This document shows positions 42,301-51,368 of a DNA stretch of 64,000 bases, one piece after another (the stretch's first letter is position 1; each line of letters starts with the position of its first letter). The translations under genes and the position numbers were made by a program. Source of the DNA: CAWJJM01 sp963843275 (GTDB lineage: Bacteria > Acidobacteriota > Thermoanaerobaculia > Multivoradales > JBCCEF01); the NCBI GenBank assembly GCA_963843275.1, contig CAWJJM010000009.1:186001-250000 (forward strand), written 5' to 3'. A model generated the notes under the pieces. That model searched no databases and was not told where the DNA came from. It worked only from the letters and a program-made list of their open reading frames with translations.

Positions 42301-42903
42301 GTCGCCGAGGTCCAGGTGCTGGGGCGGGACGGGGCGATGCCGGTGCGCGCGGTGTGGCGCTTCTTCCCCGCCCGCACGTCCGGCGACCGCCTCGAGCTGC
42401 TGCCGCCCGGCGGGGGCGCGCCGGTCGCCGCCTGGGACCTGCCGCGCCAGGCCGAGGCGCCGGGTCTGTCGATCGTCGACTACGTGCTCGACGACGACCA
42501 CGTGGCGCTGCTCGTCACCACCGCCGGCGACCGGGTGCGCGAGCGCGTGGAGGCCTGGAAGCGGCAGGGCGAGTACCTGCGCTCCCACGTCTTCGCCGCC
42601 CTCGCCCTGGAGAGCGCCGAGGCGGCCGCCGAGCTGGTCCACGCCCGGCTGCGCGCGGCCTGGGGGTTCCCCGACCCGCCGGAGACGACGATGGCGGACC
42701 GTTTCGCGGCCCGCTACCGCGGCAAGCGCTACAGCTTCGGCTACCCGGCCTGCCCCGATCTCGCCGGCCAGCGAGCCCTGTTCGCGGCGCTCGGGCCGGA
42801 GGAGATCGGCGTCCAGCTCACCGAGGGCGACATGATGGAGCCCGAGGCGAGCGTCTCGGCGCTGGTCTTCCACCACCCCGAGGCCCGCTACTTCGGCGTC
42901 TAG
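39382..42903 (+). CDS. metH: Cobalamin-dependent methionine synthase
   Basis: 1173-residue modular enzyme transferring a methyl group from 5-methyl-THF to homocysteine through cobalamin. Modules in order: homocysteine domain (LDGATGTALQAQEL; zinc cysteines 253, 316 and 317 in NCATGPE and GGCCGTTP), pterin-binding domain (ERTNVLGSRRFKELI), cap and B12 domains (DVHDIGKN, His758 as lower cobalt ligand), and the reactivation domain ending MMEPEASVSALVFHHPEARYFGV. ATG 39382 is just past a riboswitch-controlled terminator. It works with metF upstream and needs B12 taken up by the neighbouring receptor. Confidence 0.97.
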   Translation: MTTTPPTIPGELPDTLPEPPDRGEREAALREALAERILVLDGATGTALQAQELGAEDFGGAELEGCNENLVLVRPAAVDAVHESYLAAGCDVVETDTFGATPLVLAEYGLADRAFEINRRAAELARAACARHDAGDATGRVRFVAGSMGPTTKALSVTGGVGFDELRGHYRVQALGLMAGGADYLLLETAQDTRNVKAGLLGIGDAFAAAGWRLPVAVSATIETTGTMLGGQDAEALAVSLQHAGLLYLGLNCATGPELMADHLRTLSDLARTRTACVPNAGLPDEDGRYLEGPDEFRRVFGRFLEAGWLNLVGGCCGTTPAHVAALVELVGGAPPRRVPDHHRTLVSGLEAVEITEENRPQLVGERTNVLGSRRFKELIRAGDWEGAAEVGRAQIRAGAQIVDVCLQDPDRDEGADMEAFLARLTRLVKVPLMIDTTDAAVMEGALTWCQGKSILNSINLEDGRARFDAVVPLAQRFGAALVVGAIDEQGMAVSAERKLEVARRSFDLLTAEYGVRPEDIWWDALVFPCATGDATYIGSAAATIEGVRRLKEAFPDSRTILGVSNVSFGLPPAGREVLNSVFLYHATRAGLDAAIVNSERLARYAEIPAAERRLCEELIHLAPGDTAASDAAIERFAAHFRGRRSAATAAPRADLELAERLARAVVEGSKVGLAEDLAAALDDPRWPEPLDVINGPLMTGMAEVGRLFNDNQLIVAEVLQSAEVMKAAVSFLEGHMDRLEGAGRGRVLLATVKGDVHDIGKNLVDIILTNNGFEVVNLGIKVPSERLIEAVREHRPDVIGLSGLLVKSAQQMVASAGDLAAVGVRVPLLVGGAALTRRFTHRRIAPAYGALCTYAKDAMHGLELVERLLDPARRDGLAAEIAEAQRRDAESSAAGAAGEAPAQPPRARAVVSRDVPVPPPPDLAPHVEELDPDEVWAWVNPQMLYGKHLGFRGSVARAAAAADPKLAKLERIVAEVQVLGRDGAMPVRAVWRFFPARTSGDRLELLPPGGGAPVAAWDLPRQAEAPGLSIVDYVLDDDHVALLVTTAGDRVRERVEAWKRQGEYLRSHVFAALALESAEAAAELVHARLRAAWGFPDPPETTMADRFAARYRGKRYSFGYPACPDLAGQRALFAALGPEEIGVQLTEGDMMEPEASVSALVFHHPEARYFGV

Positions 42904-43078
42904 CGGGGCGCCCTGTCCCCCGGTCGGCTCCGCGCCGCGCGCCCGCGGCTCGCGCCGCGCCTGCACGCCGCCGGCGCCCCGGGCGCGAGCGGCGCCCGTG
43001 CTAGGGTGCCGGCTTCCCCTTCGCCGCTGCCGGACCCGTGGGCCCGGCGCGGTCGCCGCGGGGCGAGGAGTGTCGCGG

Positions 43079-43618
43079 ATGCGGCTCGAGACCGGGTGGG
43101 TGTGGGGTGGCGAGGCGGCGCCGGAGGAGGAGCGCGCGACGCTGGAGCTCGCCGACGGCGGCGGCGCCGGGCTGCTGGTGCGGGTCGAGTCCCCCTTCTT
43201 CGGCGACCCGCCCCCTCCCGGGCCGCCGGGACCCACGGCCGGGCTCTGGGAGCACGAGGTGGTGGAGCTGTTCGTCGCCGCCGCTGACCGGGACGACCGG
43301 GTCGACTACACGGAGATCGAGCTGTCGCCGCACGGGCATCACCTGGTGCTGCGCTTCGCCGGAGTGCGGCGGATGGTCGAGGCCGGGCTGCGGCTCGACT
43401 ACCGGGCCGGTGTCGAGGGCGACCGGTGGCACGGCGAGGCCACGGTGCCGTGGAGCTACCTGCCCCGCGCCCCGCACCGGGCCGCCGTCTTCGCCCTGCA
43501 CCGCCGCGGCGACGAGCGCCGCCACCTCGCCTCGGTGCGCCTGCCGGGCGGCCGCCCCGACTTCCACCAGCCGCGGCGCTTCGGGCGCGTCGACCTGCCG
43601 GGGGCGCCGGCGGTGTGA
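43079..43618 (+). CDS. CBM9-like domain protein
   Basis: 179-residue protein resembling the carbohydrate-binding module 9-like fold found in small stand-alone proteins: GLWEHEVVELFVAAADRDDRV, YTEIELSPHGHHLVLRFAG and the Trp-containing WHGEATVPWSYLP. There is no signal peptide. Function unknown; it may bind a ligand or be an orphan beta-sandwich. ATG 43079 follows GGGGCGAGGAG. Its stop overlaps a GTG at 43615. Confidence 0.72.
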   Translation: MRLETGWVWGGEAAPEEERATLELADGGGAGLLVRVESPFFGDPPPPGPPGPTAGLWEHEVVELFVAAADRDDRVDYTEIELSPHGHHLVLRFAGVRRMVEAGLRLDYRAGVEGDRWHGEATVPWSYLPRAPHRAAVFALHRRGDERRHLASVRLPGGRPDFHQPRRFGRVDLPGAPAV

Positions 43619-43674
43619 GCCGACCGTCCGCCGCGGCTGCTGACGTCCGCGGCGACCCCTGCTTCACCCAGCGC

Positions 43675-45113
43675 ATGGACGCCACGGTCAACCTGCCCCT
43701 CTGGCTCGTCGTGGTGCTGGCGGGGCTGGCCGCCTGGGCCGCCCTCGACCGGCTCCTGGTCCCCGGAGTGCGCCTCTTCCTGCGGCGCCGCGTCCAGCGG
43801 GTGGTCGACGAGGTCAACCGCCGTCTCGACATCGAGATCCGCCCCTTCCAGCGCACCGCCCGACAGGTGCTCATCGACCGCCTGGTCTACGACCCCGAGG
43901 TGATGCGGGCGATGGACGCGGCCGCCGACGAGGAGGACCTGCCGCGCGAGCTGACCCTGGCCCGGGTGCGCGGCTACGCCCGCGAGATCGTCCCCGCGTT
44001 CAACGCCTACGCCTACTTCCGGGTCGGCACCCGGCTGGCGCGGGCGCTGGCGCGCACGCTCTACCGGGTGCGGCTCGGGCGCCGTCGACGAGGCGGCTCT
44101 CGCCGCCGTGCCCCGCGACGCCGCGGTGGTCTTCGTGATGAACCACCGCAGCAACATGGACTACGTGCTGGTCGCCTACCTCGCCTCCACCCGCACCGCC
44201 CTCTCCTACGCGGTCGGAGAGTGGGCGCGGATCTGGCCGCTGCAGGGGCTGATCCGGTCGATGGGGGCCTACTTCGTGCGCCGCCGCTCGCACGATCCGC
44301 TCTACCGGCGGGTGCTGGAGCGCTACGTCCAGATGGCCACCGCCTCCGGGGTGCCGCAGGCGATGTACCCGGAGGGCGGGCTGTCGCCGCGACGGCGCGC
44401 TGCGGCCGCCGCGGCTGGGCCTGCTGACCTACATCCTGCGGGGCTTCGCCGCCGGCTCCCACCCCGAGGTGGTCTTCGTGCCGGTGGGCCTGAACTACGA
44501 CCGGGTGCTCGAGGACCGCACCCTGCTGCGCGACCTCGACCCCGGCGCCCCGGCCCGCGGGCCGCTCTTCGCCCTCGCCACCACCGGCCGGTTCGTGCTC
44601 CGCAACCTGTGGCTGGCGCTCGCCAACCGCTGGCACCGCTTCGGCTACGCCTGCGTCCGCTTCGGGCCGCCGCTGACCCTGCGGCGCCTGTGCGCGGCCC
44701 GGGGCGTCGACCCCGCCGCGCTGGACCGCGAGGCGCTCTTCGACCTCGCCGGCGACCTCGGCGCCGACCTGATGGCCGCCGTGGCGGCGGTGGTGCCGGT
44801 GGTGCCGGTACCGCTGGTCGCCGACGCCCTGCTGGCACGGGAGGAGGCGGACCTGCCGCCGCCGTCCCGTGGCGAGCTCGAGGCGGCGGTGCGGCGGCGC
44901 GCCGGCGAGCTGCGGGCCGCGGGCGCCTACGTGCACGTGCCGCGCGGGGACGAGGCCTACGCCGTGGAGGTGGGGCTGCGCATGCTGGTGCAGCGCGGGC
45001 TGGTGGCGGAGCGCGACGGCCGCCTCGCGGTGGTCGCGGGCGAGCGGCCGCTGGTCGCCTACTACGCGCGCTCGATCCGCCATCTGCCGCCGGCGGCGTC
45101 CCGCGCCGCGTGA
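43675..45113 (+). pseudogene. PlsB-like glycerol-phosphate acyltransferase, two frameshifts
   Basis: Reconstructed from three reading frames, about 478 residues. Frame 1 gives the N-terminal membrane anchor and helical region (NLPLWLVVVLAG to ALARTLYRVRLG). After about 44078 the second frame carries FVMNHRSNMDYVLVAYL with the HxxxxD catalytic motif, YFVRRRS and MYPEGGLS. After about 44386 the third frame carries FVPVGLNYDRVLEDRTLL to the end. Each jump is repaired by removing one base (a G from GGG at 44077-44079; a C near 44386). Without repair it cannot make a whole enzyme. It would acylate glycerol-3-phosphate or lysophosphatidate for membrane lipids. GTG 43615 is an alternative start. Confidence 0.8.
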
Positions 45114-45129
45114 GGCACCGGTCCGGGGC

Positions 45130-45135
45130 TAAGAT
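45130..45135 (+). promoter_or_regulatory. -10 box (TAAGAT) for the cupin gene
   Basis: TAAGAT six bases before the ATG at 45142; predicts a leaderless transcript. Confidence 0.5.
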
Positions 45136-45141
45136 GGGCCC

Positions 45142-45549
45142 ATGAGCGAGGCTCCCACCCCCCGCGCCGCCCGCGGCGTGGTCAAGCGCGCCGCCGCGGT
45201 GCCGGCCCGCGAGGTCGCCGCCGGCACCGCCACCCGCACCCAGGTGCTCCTCGGCGCCGACGACGGCGCCCCGCACTTCGCCATGCGCCGCTTCACCATG
45301 GGGAAGGGCGGCGGCATGCCCCTGCACACCAACGAGGTGGAGCACGAGCAGTACGTCCTCGCCGGCCGCGCCCGGGTGGCGGTGGGGGACGAGGTGCACG
45401 AGGTGGCGGCGGGCGACGTCCTCTACATCCCCGCCCGCGTGCCGCACTCCTACCGCGTCCTGGAGGCGCCCTTCGAGTTCCTCTGCATGGTCCCCAACGG
45501 GCCCGACCGCATCGAGGTGGTCGGCGACGGCGGCGCGGGCGGCTGCTGA
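45142..45549 (+). CDS. Cupin-domain protein
   Basis: 135-residue single-domain cupin (beta-barrel). Motif 1 is GMPLHTNEVEHEQYVLAGRARV with metal ligands His, Glu and His; motif 2 is AGDVLYIPARVPHSYRV. Function not determined; small cupins include dioxygenases, isomerases and sensors. It lies between the acyltransferase and a DUF488 gene, seven bases upstream of the latter, so the two are probably co-transcribed. Confidence 0.88.
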   Translation: MSEAPTPRAARGVVKRAAAVPAREVAAGTATRTQVLLGADDGAPHFAMRRFTMGKGGGMPLHTNEVEHEQYVLAGRARVAVGDEVHEVAAGDVLYIPARVPHSYRVLEAPFEFLCMVPNGPDRIEVVGDGGAGGC

Positions 45550-45556
45550 GGCCGCG

Positions 45557-45931
45557 GTGGGCTTCCGGGTCAAGCGGGTCTACGCCGCGCCGGCGCCCGG
45601 CGACGGACTGCGGGTGCTGGTCGACCGGCTGTGGCCGCGCGGGCTGACCCGGGAGCGGGCGCGGCTCGACCGCTGGGCCAAGGAGGTGGCGCCCTCGGAC
45701 GAGCTGCGGCGGTGGGCCCACGCCGGGGGCGGCGACTTCGCCGAGCTGGAGCGCCGCTACGCCGCCGAGCTCGCGGCCCGGCCCGAGGCGGCGGCGGCGC
45801 TCGCCGAGCTCCGCCGCGCCGGCGGCGAGGGGACCGTCACCCTGCTGTTCGCCGCCCGCGACGAGCGGGAGAACAACGCCGTCGCCCTGCGGCACCTCCT
45901 CGAGCGGGAAGCGGAGACCGGGCCGACCTGA
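45557..45931 (+). CDS. DUF488 family protein
   Basis: 124-residue member of DUF488 (YeaO-like): VLVDRLWPRGLTRERARLDRWAKEVAPSDELRRW, HAGGGDFAELERRYAAEL and VTLLFAARDERENNAV are the diagnostic segments. Function unknown. Start GTG 45557, coupled to the cupin gene. Confidence 0.92.
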   Translation: MGFRVKRVYAAPAPGDGLRVLVDRLWPRGLTRERARLDRWAKEVAPSDELRRWAHAGGGDFAELERRYAAELAARPEAAAALAELRRAGGEGTVTLLFAARDERENNAVALRHLLEREAETGPT

Positions 45932-45935
45932 CCTG

Positions 45936-45964
45936 TTGACAGCCGACAGGGCGGCGCGTATCCT
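45936..45964 (+). promoter_or_regulatory. padR promoter
   Basis: Perfect TTGACA (45936-45941), 17-base spacer, TATCCT (45959-45964). It begins five bases after the DUF488 stop. The leader of about 25 bases contains the AGGAGGG ribosome site. TGT...ACA-type half sites overlap the -35 and could serve the PadR protein. Confidence 0.75.
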
Positions 45965-45994
45965 CTCCCTGTTGTTCATCCACAGGAGGGTGGG

Positions 45995-46324
45995 ATGGGG
46001 AAGCGATCGGACGTGCTGCCGGGCACCCTCGACCTGATGGTGCTCAAGACCCTCGACACGCTGGGCGAGATGCACGGCTACGGCATCGCCCGGCGCATCG
46101 AGCAGGTGTCGAGCGACGCCCTGCGCATGAACCAGGGCACGCTCTACCCGGCCCTGTTGCGACTCGAGCAGCACGGCTGGATCCACTCCCGCTGGGGAGC
46201 GTCCGAGAACAACCGCCGGGCGCGCTTCTACGCGCTCACCCGCAGCGGCCGGCGGCGGCTGGCGGAGGAGACCGAGGGCTGGAAGCGGATGGTCGGGATC
46301 GTCGGGCGGATGCTCGAGGAGTAG
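45995..46324 (+). CDS. PadR-family transcriptional regulator
   Basis: 109-residue winged-helix repressor: DVLPGTLDLMVLKTLDTLGEMHGYGIARRIEQ, NQGTLYPALLRLEQHGWI and RRARFYALTRSGRRRL, the PadR core. It precedes the orphan permease by four bases, a pairing repeated many times in acidobacterial genomes, and probably controls it. Ribosome site AGGAGGG. Confidence 0.95.
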   Translation: MGKRSDVLPGTLDLMVLKTLDTLGEMHGYGIARRIEQVSSDALRMNQGTLYPALLRLEQHGWIHSRWGASENNRRARFYALTRSGRRRLAEETEGWKRMVGIVGRMLEE

Positions 46325-46328
46325 GCGG

Positions 46329-48978
46329 ATGCCCGCGCTGCGCGCCGCCCTCGCCCGCCTCCGCGGCACCTTCGCCTCCCGGCGGGCGGACCGCGAGCTC
46401 GCCGAGGAGCTGGAGTTCCACCTCGAGATGCTCGCCGCCGACCACCGCCGGCGCGGGCTCTCCCCGGAGGCGGCGTGGGCCGCGGCCCGGCGGACCCTGG
46501 GCGGCAGGGCCCGGACCGAGGAGGCCGTCCGCGAGCAGCGCGTCGTGCCGGCGCTGGACGCCCTGCTGCGCGACGTGCGATACGCAGTGCGCACGCTCCG
46601 GCGGAGCCCCGGCTTCACCGCCGCCGCCCTCGCTCACGCTGGCGCTGGGGATCGGCGCCAACACCGCGATCTTCAGCGTCGTCGACGCGGTGCTGCTGCG
46701 GCCGCTGCCGTATCCGGCGGCCGACCGCATCGTGCGCGTCGGCACGCGGGGCGAGGGGGGCGCCGTCGACAACGTCGGCTGGCAGACCTGGGCCGACTGG
46801 CGCGAGCGCACCTCCAGCTTCTCGGAGCTGGCGGTCCTCCGCTCCTGGTCGCCGACCCTGGTGGACGAGCACGGGCCGGAGCGGCTCGCCGGCCTGCGGG
46901 TCTCCTCGAGCTACTTCCGCCTGCTCGGCGTCCGGCCGGCGCTGGGGCGGGACTTCCGTCCCGCCGAGGACGCCCCGGACCGCTGGCACGAGCTGGTGAT
47001 CGGCGACGGACTCTGGCGGCGCCGCTTCGGCGCCGACCCGGAGGTGGTCGGCCGCACGGTGCGGATGAACGACGTCGACTACACCGTGGTGGGGGTGCTG
47101 CCGGCCTCGTTCGAGCCGCTGGTCTCGGCGCGGGAGTACGAGGCGGCGGAGATCTGGGCGCCGCTCGGGTACGGTCCCACCCTCCCCTGGGCCTGCCGGA
47201 GCTGCCAGCACCTGAAGGCCCTCGGCCGGCTGGCCCCCGGCGTCTCCGCCGAGAGCGCGGTCGCGGAGCTCGAGGCCGTCGCGGCACGGCTGGCCGCCGA
47301 GCACCCCGCCGACGGACTCTCCACCGGCATGGCGGTGGTGCCGCTCGAGGAGGTGCTGACCCGCGACGTCCGCCCGGCGCTCCTCGTCCTGCTGGCGGCG
47401 GTGGGCTTCGTCCTGTCGATCGCCTGCGCCAACGTCGCCAGCCTGCTGCTGGCGCGGGCGTCGACCCGGGAGCACGAGATGGCGCTGCGGGCGTCGCTCG
47501 GCGCCGGGCGGTCGCGCCTCGTCCGCCAGCTCCTCACCGAGAGCCTGGTGCTGGCACTGGCCGGCGGCTGCCTGGGGGTGCTCCTCGCCGCGTGGGGCGA
47601 CGCCCGCCTGGTGCGGCTGGCCCCCGCGGGGCTGCCGCGGGCCGGCACCATCGGCCTCGACGGTGGGGTGCTGGCCTTCGCCCTCGTCCTGTCGCTCGTC
47701 ACCGGTGTCGCCTTCGGGCTGGTCCCGGCCCTGCGCGCCTCCCGGCCGGCCCCCGGGGTCGACCTGGGCGCGGGGCGTCGCGCGGCCGGCGCCCGCTCGC
47801 GGGTCGGTGGCGGCGCCCTGGTGGTGGCCGACCTGGCGCTCGCCCTGGTGCTGCTGGCCGGCGCCGCCCTGATGCTGCGCTCGGTGGAGCGCCTGCTCGC
47901 GGTCGATCCCGGCTTCGATCCGCGCGGCGTGGTGAGCCTGCAGTTCTCCCTGGTGGGGCAGCGGTATGCGGACGACGCCCAGGTCCGGAGCTTCTTCGCG
48001 GAGCTGCTGCCGCGCGCGGCAGCGGTGCCCGGCGTCGAGGCGGTGGCGCTCACCGGCCAGGTGCCGCTGGGCGGCAACGGCGATCGCTGGGGCACCGAGG
48101 TCGAGGCCCATCCGCTGGCCGATCCGGCCGCGCTGCCGTCGCTGGAGCGCTACTCCGTCACCCCGGACTACTTCCGGGTGCTGCGGATCCCGCTGCGGCG
48201 GGGCCGCACCTTCGGCCCGGGCGACGGGGCCCCCGCGCCACCGGTGGCGGTGGTGTCGGACGCCGCGGCCCGCCGCCTGTGGCCGGGGGAGGAGGCTCTC
48301 GGCCAGCGCCTGCGCATCGGCGGCCCGACGGCCCCCTGGCGGACCGTGGTCGGGGTGGTGGGCGAGGTCCACCATCACAGCCTCGAGCCGGAGGACGGGC
48401 TGCAGCTCTACCTGCCGCAGGCGCAGCTCACCGACTCCTTCCTCACCCTGGTCGCCCGCACCCGGCTGCCGGATCCCACGGCGGTGGCGGCGCCGCTGCG
48501 GGACGCGGTGTGGTCGCTCGACCGCGCCGTGCCGGTCGACCACGTCGCGCCCTTGACGGCGCTGGTCCGCGGCTCGTCGGAGCGCCGGCGGTTCCTGCTG
48601 CTGCTGCTCGCCCTCTTCGCGGCGGCCGCGGTGGCGATGGCGGCGGTGGGCCTCTACGGCGTGGTCGCCTTCATGGTGAGCCGGAGGACCCGCGAGGTGG
48701 GCGTGCGGATGGCGCTCGGCGCCCGCGCGCCGGACGTGGTGCGCCTGGTCCTCGGCGCCGGGGTGCTGTGGATCGCCGCCGGGCTGGCGCTCGGTCTCGG
48801 CGCGGCGCTGGGGCTGACCCGCTTCCTGCGGTCGCAGCTGTTCGAGGTCAGCGCCACCGATCCCGTCGCCTTCGCAGCGGTCGTGGCGCTGCTCGCCGCC
48901 GTCGCCCTCGCCGCGCACGTCCTCCCCGTGGCCCGGGCCCTGCGGGTCGATCCCGCGACCGCGCTGCGCCACGAGTAG
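46329..48978 (+). CDS. MacB/FtsX-type orphan ABC permease, one frameshift
   Basis: Reconstructed product about 882 residues. The first frame encodes the N-terminal module (RRADRELAEELEFHLEMLAADHRRRGLSPEAAW) and the start of the first helix (LRRSPGFTAAAL). The second frame continues LTLALGIGANTAIFSVVDAVLLRPLPYP and then two MacB-type periplasmic plus FtsX permease units (RDVRPALLVLLAAVGFVLSIACANVASLLLARA; LFAAAAVAMAAVGLYGVVAFMVSRRTREVGVRMALGARA). The shift, near 46630-46633, is repaired by removing one base. No ATPase gene accompanies it. This matches the duplicated orphan permeases of acidobacteria; the substrate is unknown. Confidence 0.88.
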
Positions 48979-49005
48979 CCCGCCGGCGTGGCCGGTCCCC
49001 TTTGC

Positions 49006-49011
49006 TATGCT
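49006..49011 (+). promoter_or_regulatory. -10 box (TATGCT)
   Basis: TATGCT six bases before the GTG at 49018; predicts a leaderless transcript. Confidence 0.45.
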
Positions 49012-49017
49012 GCCGGC

Positions 49018-49347
49018 GTGTCGAGCCCCCTCCTGACGGTGGTCCTCACGGCCCTGCTGTCGAGCCTCTGCACCGTCGCTCTCGCCGTCCTCGTCTTCCG
49101 CCGCGTGGCGCGGCGGGTGGAGGAGAAGGTCGAGCAGCGCCTCAAGGAGGAGTTGGCGGCGACCGCGACCGAGGTCGGCGAGGCGATGGAGGTGCGGCTG
49201 CGCCGGGTGGTCGCCGACGCGGTCAAGGAGTTCCGCTCGGCGTCGCTGGCCGCGGGAGCCACCCGCACCGCGGCGGTGACCGGCGCCGAGCTGCTGCAGG
49301 AGGGGTTGCGGCTGCTGATGGGAGGTCCCCCGAAGAGCGGCCCCTGA
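49018..49347 (+). CDS. Small single-helix membrane protein with coiled coil
   Basis: 109 residues: N-terminal transmembrane helix (LLTVVLTALLSSLCTVALAVLVF), then a charged helical stretch (RRVEEKVEQRLKEELAATATEVGEAMEVRLRRVVADAVKEF) likely to form a coiled coil, and a short tail. No family recognised. GTG 49018 was preferred to GTG 48988 because of the -10 box between them. Confidence 0.65.
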   Translation: MSSPLLTVVLTALLSSLCTVALAVLVFRRVARRVEEKVEQRLKEELAATATEVGEAMEVRLRRVVADAVKEFRSASLAAGATRTAAVTGAELLQEGLRLLMGGPPKSGP

Positions 49348-49408
49348 CGGCGCGCCGCGGGCGCGCCGCCGTCCCGTCCGCGCTCCCGGGGTGGAGGTCC
49401 GCGGTCGG

Positions 49409-50710
49409 CTAGAAGTAGCCGCTGCCGCCGGCGAACACCCACTGCAGCTGGGCGATGCCGGCGAGCAGGCCGAGCGCGCCGCCGAGCAACACGAGCTTGA
49501 GCTCGTCCTCCTGGAAGCAGGGGCGGAGCAGGTCCTGGAACTCGTGCGACGGCAACGCCTGCATGCGGGTGCAGAGCTCCTTCTCGACCGCCTCCCCGCG
49601 CTGCAGCACGAAGGCGCGGTCCTCGAAGGGCTCGATGGCGACCGCCAGGGCGGTCTCGCCGACCGACTCCTTGATGCCGGCGAAGCCGCGCAGACCCACC
49701 GCCGCCTGCGCCACCCCCCGCATCGGGCCCACCGCCCGGTCGACCACCGGCTTGACGTGGCGGCGGACCAGGGTGCGCGTGCGCTCGGCGCGCGGTCCCT
49801 CGAGCATCGCCTCGACCAGGTGGCGCAGGGTGAGGATGTCGCGGGTGACGATCTGGCTCCAGGTCACCGCCACCTCGGACTGGCGGCGCAGGAACAGGCC
49901 CTGGAGACGCCAGGGGCCGATCCGCTTCGGTTCGAGCGGGCGGAAGATGATCTCGAGGGCGATCCAGTTGGTGGCCAGGCCGACGAAGAGGCCGAAGGCG
50001 GGCAGCACCCAGACCGCCGGGTAGAACCACCAGACGGCGAGCTGGACCAGGCCGAAGAGGAAGCCGAAGTAGAGGCCCGACCGGACGATGAAGCGGAACT
50101 CGGCGGCGCCGCACTCGAGGAAGAGCCGGTTGAGCAGCACCGGGTCGGCCACCAGCCGGCTGACGATGAGGTCCTTGAGGTCGACGAGCTGCTCGACGTT
50201 GCGGTCGATGTCGCGCAGCAGGTCCCGGACCAGCGCCGGCAGCTCCTCGCGCACCCGCTGGTAGACGGCGCGGCGCACCGCCTCGGGGAGGTTGTCCCAC
50301 AGGAAGACGTTGCTGCGCTGCATCACCTCGTCGGTGAGCTCGCCGACGCGCGGCGACAGCTCGCTGGCGACGTGCTGCGCGATGCGGTCGGGATCCATGC
50401 GCTCGAAGACGTCGTGCAGCGTCCCCAGGCGCACCATGGTGGAGTCGACGAAGATCGAGGCCATCTTCGCCGCCTTCGAGGGGATGATGCCCTGCCAGCC
50501 GAGGAAGGGTCGCAGGCCGACGAAGCGCACCGGCCAGAAGGTCATCTGGATCGCCACCCAGTTGGTCGCCCAGCCGACGAACGCGGCGACCAGGGGGATG
50601 CTGAGGTAGCGCCAGAGCTCAGGGTCTCGCCACACGGGAAAACGGCCCTCCGCGAACGGGGGGAGGCTATCACCCCGCCCCGCCGGCGGCCGGGGGCCCG
50701 CGGCGTCCAC
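49409..50710 (-). CDS. DUF445 family membrane protein
   Basis: 433-residue DUF445 protein. It begins with WRYLSIPLVAAFVGWATNWVAIQMTFWPVRFVG, repeats that motif as FGLFVGLATNWIALEIIFRPLEP, and ends with a hydrophobic helix (LKLVLLGGALGLLAGIAQLQWV). The two GxATNWxA motifs define the family, which is thought to lie in the inner membrane; function unknown. Start GTG 50710; about 25 N-terminal residues before FPVWRDPELW look unconserved, so a later start is possible. Divergent from the next gene with only 50 bases between. Confidence 0.9.
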   Translation of the reverse strand: MDAAGPRPPAGRGDSLPPFAEGRFPVWRDPELWRYLSIPLVAAFVGWATNWVAIQMTFWPVRFVGLRPFLGWQGIIPSKAAKMASIFVDSTMVRLGTLHDVFERMDPDRIAQHVASELSPRVGELTDEVMQRSNVFLWDNLPEAVRRAVYQRVREELPALVRDLLRDIDRNVEQLVDLKDLIVSRLVADPVLLNRLFLECGAAEFRFIVRSGLYFGFLFGLVQLAVWWFYPAVWVLPAFGLFVGLATNWIALEIIFRPLEPKRIGPWRLQGLFLRRQSEVAVTWSQIVTRDILTLRHLVEAMLEGPRAERTRTLVRRHVKPVVDRAVGPMRGVAQAAVGLRGFAGIKESVGETALAVAIEPFEDRAFVLQRGEAVEKELCTRMQALPSHEFQDLLRPCFQEDELKLVLLGGALGLLAGIAQLQWVFAGGSGYF

Positions 50711-50747
50711 CGCCCGCCGGTGTGGCGTGGCGGCGCGGCGGCTTCGC

Positions 50748-50753
50748 TAGGCT
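50748..50753 (+). promoter_or_regulatory. -10 box (TAGGCT)
   Basis: TAGGCT seven bases before ATG 50761; predicts a leaderless transcript. Confidence 0.45.
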
Positions 50754-50760
50754 CGCGGGC

Positions 50761-51358
50761 ATGGACGAGGACGATCGCGGCGGGCGCGGGGGACTGCGGG
50801 AGCTGGAGGCGGTGGTGGCGCGGCTGGGGCGGCGGCTGCGCGACCTGGAGAGCGCGGCGGCCGCGGACCGCGACGGCGGCGGAGCGCGGAGCGGCAGCGT
50901 CGAGGTGGTGGCCGGTCTGGTGGCGCTGGGTGCCGCACTGGTGCGGCCGGGAGGGCTGGCGACCGGACTGTTCGCGGCGGTGGGCGGCGCCGCCGCGCTG
51001 GCCGCCCAGGCCGCCGAGCTCCTCGCCGAGGCGGAGGAGCTGGCCGAGCCGGCTCCCTCCGGGGTCGGCCCGGCGGCGGCCGCCGACGCGGACGAGCGGG
51101 CGCCGCGGGCCGCCGTCGAGGCGCGGCGGGCGTCGATGGAGCGGGCCCGGGAGGCGCGGCGCAAGATCGCCGCCGCGGCCGCCGCCGCCGGGATCTACGA
51201 CGAAGCGCGGCCGCGGCTCGAGGCCGCCGCCGCGGCGCTGCGCCAGGCGGCCGGCGCGTCGGGGGGCGGGGAGCCAGGGGCAGGTCGCGGACGCCGCGCT
51301 CGCCGCGGCTCTCGGCCAGCTCGCCGAGGCCCTGGCGGCGATCCGCGGCGTCCGCTGA
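50761..51358 (+). CDS. Alanine-rich hypothetical protein, one probable frameshift
   Basis: About 198 residues after repair. N-terminal coiled coil (ELEAVVARLGRRLRDLE), a hydrophobic patch (VVAGLVALGAALVRPGGLATGLFAAVGGAAALAAQAAELL) and a long Ala-rich helix. In the first frame the sequence runs antisense into the next gene; shifting by one base in the run GGGGGGCGGGG (51261-51271) gives a natural ending, LGQLAEALAAIRGVR, and a stop at 51358. No family recognised. Confidence 0.5.
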
Positions 51359-51368
51359 GCCCGCCGGA

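Noticed and set aside
43615..43674. GTG 43615 as the acyltransferase start
   Set aside because: It overlaps the previous stop attractively, but the added 20 residues are not membrane-like and family sequence begins at ATG 43675; kept only as an alternative.
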